Part shown: piece after piece, positions 1 through 4,465 of the stretch
How positions within the stretch are numbered: position 1 is the first letter of the stretch
Layout of the letters: every line of letters begins with the position of its first letter
DNA from: Comamonadaceae bacterium
GTDB taxonomy: Bacteria; Pseudomonadota; Gammaproteobacteria; Burkholderiales; Burkholderiaceae_C
DNA length: 5,496 bases
NCBI GenBank assembly: GCA_947374505.1
Contig: CANCCE010000188.1
Coordinates: 1-5,496, forward strand
Reading direction: 5' to 3'
Program-made: the position numbers and the translations under genes
Notes under the pieces: generated by a model
Seen by the model: the letters and a program-made list of their open reading frames with translations, nothing else
What the model was told of the DNA's origin: nothing
Databases searched by the model: none

Positions 1-273
1 GATCGGCTCGCTGCTCGGACGCACGCCGACTGGCCCAGCGCCGGCATCAGCGACCACGCTGCGTTGACCTGCGTGCTGTCAGGCGGCGACGACTACGAGC
101 TGCTCTTCACCGCGCCGCCCAGCGCTGCTGCGGCGCTGCAAGTCGCCGCACGGCAAAGCGCTACACCGATCCATTGCATTGGCCGCATCAACGCAGCACC
201 CGGCTTGCAGCTGCTCAGCGCGAACGGCTGCGAATTACCCAACCACTTCACCTCGTTTGACCACTTCTCATGA
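1..273 (+). CDS. thiL: Thiamine-monophosphate kinase, C-terminal fragment (5' truncated by window)
   Basis: ThiL phosphorylates thiamine monophosphate to thiamine diphosphate with ATP, the last step of thiamine cofactor synthesis in the cytoplasm. Only the last 90 residues are present; the reading frame is open from base 1 and ends at TGA 271-273. The recognisable signature is SGGDDYELLFT (about residues 27-37 of the fragment). It is the conserved GGDDYEL block of the C-terminal AIRS-type ATP-binding domain of ThiL. It is followed by the expected short alpha/beta tail containing the HCIGRI strand that precedes the C-terminus. The N-terminal domain with the Mg-ATP residues lies outside the window. 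Downstream, pgpA starts 19 bases after the stop; thiL-pgpA adjacency is common in proteobacteria and supports both calls. The stop overlaps an ATG (ATGA) that opens a tiny minicistron leading into pgpA. Confidence 0.93.
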   Translation, partial: DRLAARTHADWPSAGISDHAALTCVLSGGDDYELLFTAPPSAAAALQVAARQSATPIHCIGRINAAPGLQLLSANGCELPNHFTSFDHFS

Positions 274-296
274 CACCCTTGATCGCCACGCCATGA
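270..296 (+). other. 8-codon minicistron bridging thiL and pgpA through two ATGA overlaps
   Basis: The thiL stop TGA (271-273) overlaps an ATG at 270-272. That ATG opens an eight-codon frame (MTPLIATP) whose own TGA (294-296) overlaps the pgpA ATG (293-295). Each junction is therefore the four-base ATGA typical of termination-reinitiation coupling. No purine-rich Shine-Dalgarno sequence is visible before either ATG. This fits ribosomes arriving from thiL and being handed on to pgpA through the minicistron. The geometry is seen directly; a coupling function is inference and chance remains possible. Confidence 0.4.
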
Positions 297-817
297 TCCC
301 TTCTGCAGACGCAGCCGCTATCTTGCGACCGACAGCGCGCTTCATGCTGTCGCACCCGGCACACTTCATCGCGCTCGGTTTTGGCTCGGGGCTGAGCCCA
401 CGGGCACCCGGCACTGCCGGCACGTTATGGGCTTGGTTGGCTTTTCTGGTGATGCAGCATTGGTTAACAACCACGCAACTAGGTTGGGTCATTGCGGCCT
501 CATTGCTGGTCGGTTGGTGGGCCTGCACCGTCACTGCGCAACACATGAAAATCGCTGATTCTGGCCACATCGTGTGGGACGAAATTGCGGCTTTTTGGAT
601 CATCTTGTGGCTGCTGTTGCCCGCAACCTTTCTGGCGCAAATCGTCGCCTTTGCGCTGTTCCGCGCCCTTGACGCCCTGAAGCCCGGCCCGATGGCTTGG
701 GCTGACAAGCACTTCAAAGGCTTCGGCCCGCGCGGCGGCTTCGGCATCATGTTCGACGATGTACTGGCCGCCTTTTGTACCTTGCTGGTCTTGTCTTTTT
801 GGAAGCAATGGTGGTGA
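293..817 (+). CDS. pgpA: Phosphatidylglycerophosphatase A
   Basis: PgpA is an inner-membrane phosphatase that removes phosphate from phosphatidylglycerophosphate to give phosphatidylglycerol. The 174-residue product matches the usual length (E. coli about 172). Conserved PgpA blocks appear in order: GSGLSPRAPGTAGT (31-44), DSGHIVWDE (89-97), ALDALKPGP (125-133) and GIMFDDVLAA (151-160). The acidic residues in the second and last blocks are the probable metal and catalytic ligands. Hydrophobic segments lie near 44-56, 64-80, 99-122 and 156-170. A short glycine-rich stretch, HFKGFGPRGG (140-149), sits before the last block and looks longer than in E. coli. ATG 293 is chosen because the conserved region starts soon after it. 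Upstream in-frame starts (from 179) would read deep into thiL. There is no clear Shine-Dalgarno sequence, so translation probably depends on coupling from thiL. The stop TGA overlaps a possible GTG start of pncC. Confidence 0.95.
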   Translation: MIPSADAAAILRPTARFMLSHPAHFIALGFGSGLSPRAPGTAGTLWAWLAFLVMQHWLTTTQLGWVIAASLLVGWWACTVTAQHMKIADSGHIVWDEIAAFWIILWLLLPATFLAQIVAFALFRALDALKPGPMAWADKHFKGFGPRGGFGIMFDDVLAAFCTLLVLSFWKQWW

Positions 818-825
818 ATCAAGTC

Positions 826-1305
826 ATGCCAACACGCCACACCCTGACCCAGCAAGTCGCTGACTTGTTACAACAGAAGAAGCTGATGCTGGCCACCGCC
901 GAAAGCTGCACCGGCGGCCTGATTGCAGCCGCCTGCACAGATCTGGCTGGCTCTAGTACTTGGTTTGAGCGTGGCTTTGTGAGCTATTCGAACGCTGCCA
1001 AGACCGAGTTGCTCGGCGTCCCAGCCGACTTGATTGAGTCCCACGGCGCGGTCAGCGAGCCGGTCGCCCGCGCCATGGTCGAAGGTGCGCTGCGGCACTC
1101 GCGCGCGCAAGTCGCTGTAGCCGTCACCGGTGTGGCCGGGCCGGGTGGCGGCAGTCCGGGCAAACCGGTTGGGACGGTCTGGTTTGGCTGGGCCACCCCG
1201 GATGGCGTGATCACCGACAAGCGGCGCTTTGACGGCGATCGCCAACACGTGCGTGAAGCCACCGTGCAACACGCGCTGCTACGCTTGAAACAGCTCTTGG
1301 CCTGA
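826..1305 (+). CDS. pncC: Stand-alone CinA C-terminal domain protein, NMN amidohydrolase family (PncC type)
   Basis: Proteins of this family deamidate nicotinamide mononucleotide to nicotinic acid mononucleotide, recycling the pyridine ring for NAD synthesis; this activity is known for E. coli PncC (YgaD) and is inferred here. The 159-residue product consists only of the CinA C-terminal domain and lacks the MoCF-like N-terminal domain of full-length CinA. Signatures are TAESCTGG (24-31), SYSNAAKTELLGV (53-65), GAVSEPVA (74-81) and the glycine-rich TGVAGPGGGSPGKPVGT (101-117). The start is uncertain. ATG 826 has GGTGA (812-816) nine bases upstream and gives the usual family length. GTG 814, in the same frame, overlaps the pgpA stop as GTGA and has GGAAG (801-805) eight bases upstream; GTG 811 and ATG 808 are also in frame. 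All choices imply coupling to pgpA. It is often annotated cinA or 'competence/damage-inducible protein', a misleading name for this short form. Confidence 0.93.
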   Translation: MPTRHTLTQQVADLLQQKKLMLATAESCTGGLIAAACTDLAGSSTWFERGFVSYSNAAKTELLGVPADLIESHGAVSEPVARAMVEGALRHSRAQVAVAVTGVAGPGGGSPGKPVGTVWFGWATPDGVITDKRRFDGDRQHVREATVQHALLRLKQLLA

Positions 1306-1376
1306 CGCCCAACCTCTCCGCGCGGGCTCCGTACCTGGGTCAATAGATCGTCAAAAAGAACACCTTTCAGGGGCGA

Positions 1377-1418
1377 ACAGCGAAAAAACTCATGTAAGCT
1401 TCTTGACAGCTAAAAAAC
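1377..1418 (+). repeat. 12/13 direct repeat with A6 tracts upstream of pntAA
   Basis: ACAGCGAAAAAAC at 1377-1389 and ACAGCTAAAAAAC at 1406-1418 differ at one of 13 positions and are 29 bases apart, start to start. A third, weaker A5 tract lies at 1353-1357, 30 bases before the A6 tract of the first copy. The second copy overlaps the TTGACA hexamer. The pair could be a two-site operator or A-tracts that bend DNA; neither is established. The repeat itself is read directly from the sequence. Confidence 0.6.
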
Positions 1419-1432
1419 CAGTGGGCGGGAAT
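1403..1432 (+). promoter_or_regulatory. Candidate sigma-70 promoter of the pnt operon
   Basis: A perfect -35 hexamer TTGACA is at 1403-1408. The best -10 at permissible spacing is weak: GGGAAT at 1427-1432 (18-base spacer), matching TATAAT only at its last three bases. A promoter with a good -35 and poor -10 would suit activator control or low basal activity. The location, in the only sizeable gap before pntAA, supports a promoter here. The exact -10 and start site are not supported well enough to be firm. Confidence 0.35.
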
Positions 1433-1439
1433 TCCGCCC
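1423..1439 (+). promoter_or_regulatory. GC-rich inverted repeat just upstream of the pntAA ribosome binding site
   Basis: GGGCGG (1423-1428) pairs perfectly with CCGCCC (1434-1439) around a five-base loop GAATT. No T-run follows, so it is not an intrinsic terminator. It ends seven bases before the AAGGAG ribosome binding site. In RNA it could be a 5' leader hairpin; in DNA it overlaps the presumed -10/start region and could be a protein binding site. The role is unknown. Confidence 0.5.
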
Positions 1440-1445
1440 CATAAC

Positions 1446-1451
1446 AAGGAG
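1446..1451 (+). promoter_or_regulatory. Ribosome binding site of pntAA
   Basis: AAGGAG lies six bases before ATG 1458, a near-ideal Shine-Dalgarno sequence that fixes this start for pntAA. It is much stronger than the signals ahead of the upstream cluster genes. Confidence 0.85.
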
Positions 1452-1457
1452 TGGCCC

Positions 1458-2573
1458 ATGCTGATTGGGGTACCTGCTGAAATCATGACAGGCGAGACAC
1501 GTGTCGCCGTCACGCCGGAAACGGCCAAAAAACTCAAAGCCCAAGGCCATACCGTTCGCATTCAATCGGGTGCCGGCGTTGCCGCCAGCGTGCCCGATGC
1601 CGCTTACGAAGCCGTCGGCGCCGAGATCACCGATGCCGCCGGCGCTTACGCCTGCGACATCGTGCTCAAAGTCCGCTGCCCGGTGGACAGCGAGATGCCA
1701 TTGGCGCGTTCTGGCGGTGTCATCACCGGCATGCTGAACCCCTTTGATGCGACCGGCCTGCAACGCCTGGCCACAGCCGGCCTGACGTCTTTTGCGCTTG
1801 AAGCCGCACCCCGCACCAGCCGCGCGCAAAGCATGGACGTGTTGTCTTCGCAAGCCAACATCGCCGGCTACAAGGCGGTCATCATGGCGGCCGACCGCTA
1901 CCAGCGCTTTTTCCCCATGCTCATGACGGCGGCCGGCACGGTCAAAGCCGCCCGCGTGGTGATTCTGGGCGTCGGCGTCGCCGGTCTGCAAGCGATTGCC
2001 ACGGCCAAACGGCTCGGCGCGGTCATTGAAGCCAGTGACGTTCGGCCCAGCGTGAAAGAACAAGTCGAGTCTCTCGGCGGCAAGTTCATCGACGTGGCTT
2101 ACGAAACCGACGAAGAGCGTGAAGCCGCTGTCGGCGTCGGTGGCTACGCCAAGCCCATGCCACCAAGCTGGCTGGCGCGGCAAAAAGTAGAAGTCGCCAA
2201 GCGCGTCGCACAGGCGGACATCGTCATCACCACCGCTTTGATTCCGGGCCGCGCTGCACCGGTGCTGGTCACCGAAGAGATGGTCAAGTCCATGAAGCCG
2301 GGCAGCGTGATCGTTGACTTGGCCGCACCGCAAGGCGGCAACTGCCCGCTGACCGAGCCCGGCCAGATCGTCGTCAAGCATGGCGTGACTTTGATTGGTG
2401 AGACCAACGTGCCGGCCTTGGTGGCGGCAGATGCCAGCGCGCTCTACGCCCGCAACCTGCTGGACTTCCTCAAGTTGATCATCAACAAAGACGGGGCGCT
2501 GACGATTGACCTCGAAGACGACATTGTTGCCGCCTGCCTGATGACGCGCAACGGCGAAGTCACCAAAAAATAA
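1458..2573 (+). CDS. pntAA: NAD(P) transhydrogenase alpha subunit, part 1 (NAD(H)-binding domain I)
   Basis: This is the cytoplasmic NAD(H)-binding subunit of proton-translocating transhydrogenase, which passes hydride from NADH to NADP+ using the proton gradient. The 371-residue product has the size of the split alpha-1 subunit and lacks the membrane segments present in fused E. coli PntA. Visible motifs are RTSRAQSMD (119-127), with the Arg-Ala-Gln and Asp near bound NAD; ILGVGVAGLQA (169-179), a Rossmann GxGxxG; an acidic residue at the end of the next strand (D194 in ASDVRP) expected for NAD rather than NADP preference; the mobile loop GYAKPMPPSW (229-238) with its conserved Tyr; and ITTALIPG (257-264). 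Members of this fold also resemble alanine dehydrogenase, but the loop and the neighbouring pntAB and pntB settle the identity. It is the first gene of the pnt operon, 18 bases ahead of pntAB. Confidence 0.97.
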   Translation: MLIGVPAEIMTGETRVAVTPETAKKLKAQGHTVRIQSGAGVAASVPDAAYEAVGAEITDAAGAYACDIVLKVRCPVDSEMPLARSGGVITGMLNPFDATGLQRLATAGLTSFALEAAPRTSRAQSMDVLSSQANIAGYKAVIMAADRYQRFFPMLMTAAGTVKAARVVILGVGVAGLQAIATAKRLGAVIEASDVRPSVKEQVESLGGKFIDVAYETDEEREAAVGVGGYAKPMPPSWLARQKVEVAKRVAQADIVITTALIPGRAAPVLVTEEMVKSMKPGSVIVDLAAPQGGNCPLTEPGQIVVKHGVTLIGETNVPALVAADASALYARNLLDFLKLIINKDGALTIDLEDDIVAACLMTRNGEVTKK

Positions 2574-2591
2574 TTTCTGAGGAACAAGACC

Positions 2592-2924
2592 ATGGAATTC
2601 GCCTCCCCCGGAATCATTAACCTGATTATTTTTGTGCTGGCTATTTATGTCGGTTACCACGTGGTGTGGACCGTCACGCCAGCTTTGCACACGCCGTTGA
2701 TGGCGGTCACCAACGCCATCTCGGCGATTGTCATTGTGGGTGCCATGTTGGCCGCCGCCATGACCGTCACACCGCTCGGCAAGACCATGGGCGTGTTGGC
2801 CGTGGCGCTGGCCGCCGTCAATGTCTTCGGTGGTTTTTTGGTGACGCGCCGGATGCTGGAAATGTTCAAGAAAAAAGAAAAGAAAGCAGCCGCACCTGCG
2901 GCTGACGCGGGAGCCGCCAAATGA
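2592..2924 (+). CDS. pntAB: NAD(P) transhydrogenase alpha subunit, part 2 (membrane domain II)
   Basis: This small inner-membrane subunit supplies part of the proton channel of transhydrogenase. The 110-residue product has three hydrophobic helices at about 8-28, 38-58 and 63-84. Family blocks are HTPLMAVTNAISAIVIVGAM (33-52) and VNVFGGFLVTRRMLEMFKKK (76-95). After the last helix the chain becomes basic (KKKEKK) and then an Ala-rich tail of about 13 residues, AAAPAADAGAAK, of low complexity and probably disordered on the cytoplasmic side. A GAGGAA Shine-Dalgarno sequence (2579-2584) lies seven bases before ATG 2592. The gene ends in ATGA, its TGA (2922-2924) overlapping the pntB start, which favours coupled, balanced production of the two membrane subunits. 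In E. coli this region is the C-terminal part of a single PntA protein. Confidence 0.97.
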   Translation: MEFASPGIINLIIFVLAIYVGYHVVWTVTPALHTPLMAVTNAISAIVIVGAMLAAAMTVTPLGKTMGVLAVALAAVNVFGGFLVTRRMLEMFKKKEKKAAAPAADAGAAK

Positions 2925-4354
2925 GCATGAACCTCGTCACCCTGCTCTATTTGCTGGCATCGGTCTGCTTTATTCAGGCGCTCAAAGGCTTGTCGCACCC
3001 GACCACCTCAATCCGCGGCAACGCTTTCGGCATGGCCGGCATGGCCATTGCCGTGCTGACCACTGCGGCGCTCATCGTCGAGCTCTCCAGTGGCGCGGCG
3101 CAAGGCATGGTCTATGTGCTGGTCGCGCTGGTGGTCGGCGGCGCTGCAGGCACCCTCATGGCCAAGCGCGTAGAGATGACCAAGATGCCCGAATTGGTCG
3201 CCTTCATGCACAGCATGATCGGTCTGGCTGCGGTGTTTATCGCGGTGGCCGCGATGGCCGAACCGGATGCGTTTGCCATCGTCGCCAAAGGCTTGGGTAC
3301 CGCCAACATTCCCGCCGGTAACCGGCTGGAATTATTCCTGGGTGCGGCGATTGGTGCCGTCACCTTCAGTGGCTCGGTGATTGCCTTTGGCAAGCTCAGT
3401 GGCAAGTACAAATTCCGTTTATTCCAGGGCGCACCCGTCACCTTTGCGGGGCAGCACAAGCTGAACCTGGTGCTCGGCCTGGCGACCTTGGGCCTCGGTC
3501 TGGTGTTCACCTTCACCGGCAGCTGGAACGCATTTTTCGCCATGCTCGCGTTGGCGTTCGTGATGGGCGTGCTGATCATTATTCCGATTGGCGGCGCCGA
3601 CATGCCGGTGGTCGTGTCGATGCTGAACAGCTACTCGGGTTGGGCTGCAGCCGGCATCGGTTTTTCGCTGAACAACGCCATGCTGATCGTCGCCGGCTCG
3701 CTGGTCGGCTCGTCCGGTGCCATCCTCTCGTACATCATGTGCAAGGCAATGAACCGCTCGTTCTTCAATGTGATTCTGGGCGGCTTCGGCGGTGACGCCG
3801 GCACGGCCGTCGTCGGCTCAGCTGAGCAGCGCAGTGTCAAGTCCGGCTCTGCCGATGACGCGGCCTTCATTCTGGGCAATGCTGAATCCGTCATCATCGT
3901 GCCCGGCTACGGCTTGGCCGTGGCGCGCGCGCAGCACTCCGTCAAGGAACTCGCGCAAAAACTCACCGACCGCGGCATCAGCGTCAAGTACGCAATTCAC
4001 CCGGTGGCCGGCCGCATGCCGGGTCACATGAACGTGTTGCTGGCTGAAGCCGAAGTGCCCTACGACCAAGTGCACGAAATGGAAGATATCAACGCCGAGT
4101 TCGGCCAAGCGGACGTCGCCATCATTCTGGGCGCCAACGACGTGGTGAACCCGGCGGCTCACGTCAAAGGCAGCGCGATTTACGGCATGCCGATTCTGGA
4201 AGCCTACAAGGCCAAAACCGTGATCGTCAACAAGCGCTCGATGGCAGCCGGTTACGCGGGCCTCGACAACGAGCTCTTTTACATGGACAAGACCATGATG
4301 GTTTTTGGTGATGCCAAGAAGATCATTGAAGACATGGGCAAAGCGATCGAATAA
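2921..4354 (+). CDS. pntB: NAD(P) transhydrogenase beta subunit (membrane domain II plus NADP(H)-binding domain III)
   Basis: PntB forms most of the proton channel and binds NADP(H). The product is 477 residues, near the usual 460-480. The first ~280 residues are largely membrane helices. They include FMHSMIGLAA (95-104), whose H97 corresponds to the channel histidine of E. coli PntB, and GGADMPVVVSMLNSYSGW (224-241), with D227 and N236 matching conserved channel residues. A hinge follows, then domain III: VPGYGLAVARAQ (327-338) nucleotide-binding loop, HPVAGRMPGHMN (360-371), GANDVVNP (404-411) with D407 implicated in coupling, and NKRSMAAGYAG (437-447), where K438, R439 and S440 are expected to contact the NADP 2'-phosphate. 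All key residues appear intact. ATG 2921 is chosen for GGGAG (2909-2913) seven bases upstream and the ATGA overlap with pntAB; ATG 2927 is a possible alternative two codons in. A strong terminator follows the stop directly. Confidence 0.98.
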   Translation: MSMNLVTLLYLLASVCFIQALKGLSHPTTSIRGNAFGMAGMAIAVLTTAALIVELSSGAAQGMVYVLVALVVGGAAGTLMAKRVEMTKMPELVAFMHSMIGLAAVFIAVAAMAEPDAFAIVAKGLGTANIPAGNRLELFLGAAIGAVTFSGSVIAFGKLSGKYKFRLFQGAPVTFAGQHKLNLVLGLATLGLGLVFTFTGSWNAFFAMLALAFVMGVLIIIPIGGADMPVVVSMLNSYSGWAAAGIGFSLNNAMLIVAGSLVGSSGAILSYIMCKAMNRSFFNVILGGFGGDAGTAVVGSAEQRSVKSGSADDAAFILGNAESVIIVPGYGLAVARAQHSVKELAQKLTDRGISVKYAIHPVAGRMPGHMNVLLAEAEVPYDQVHEMEDINAEFGQADVAIILGANDVVNPAAHVKGSAIYGMPILEAYKAKTVIVNKRSMAAGYAGLDNELFYMDKTMMVFGDAKKIIEDMGKAIE

Positions 4355-4355
4355 G

Positions 4356-4382
4356 AAAACGGACGGCACTACCGTCCGTTTT
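4356..4382 (+). terminator. Rho-independent terminator after pntB
   Basis: A perfect 11-base-pair stem, AAAACGGACGG (4356-4366) with CCGTCCGTTTT (4372-4382), closes on the five-base loop CACTA. The A-run on the 5' side and T-run on the 3' side make it potentially bidirectional. It begins two bases after the pntB stop codon, ends the pnt operon, and argues that the downstream ligase gene needs its own promoter or readthrough. Confidence 0.93.
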
Positions 4383-4451
4383 AAAGACCAGCAGAAAGCC
4401 CCGAAGAGGGCGTGCCCCGGGCAACCGCAGCACTGCACATTGCGTATGAAT

Positions 4452-4458
4452 GGAGGAG
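4452..4458 (+). promoter_or_regulatory. Ribosome binding site of the fadD-like gene
   Basis: GGAGGAG lies seven bases before ATG 4466 and is an essentially optimal Shine-Dalgarno sequence, fixing the start. Between the terminator (ending 4382) and this site there are about 70 bases in which I see no convincing -35/-10 pair. Two short GC-rich inverted repeats occur there: GCCC/GGGC at 4398-4411, and TGCCC-C-GGGCA at 4413-4423. Confidence 0.85.
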
Positions 4459-4465
4459 AACACAA

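Noticed and set aside
179..292. Upstream extension of pgpA to an earlier start inside thiL
   Set aside because: It would add 38 residues that overlap thiL out of frame, without family similarity; ATG 293 gives the standard PgpA length.
268..855. 195-codon open frame on the minus strand opposite pgpA
   Set aside because: pgpA on the + strand has all its family motifs; the antisense translation has no plausible domain.
1306..1376. Possible intrinsic terminator after pncC
   Set aside because: Only a short CCGCGCGG palindrome (1317-1324) and scattered complementarity are present; there is no stable stem followed by a T-run.
1410..2690. 426-codon open frame on the minus strand opposite pntAA
   Set aside because: It mirrors pntAA and runs past its start; its translation is rich in His, Gly, Arg and Asp as expected from the complement of GC-rich codons, shows no family motif, and the + strand protein is unmistakable.
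4445..4450. TATGAA as a -10 box for fadD
   Set aside because: A start site from it would fall inside or after the Shine-Dalgarno sequence, and no -35 lies 16-18 bases upstream.
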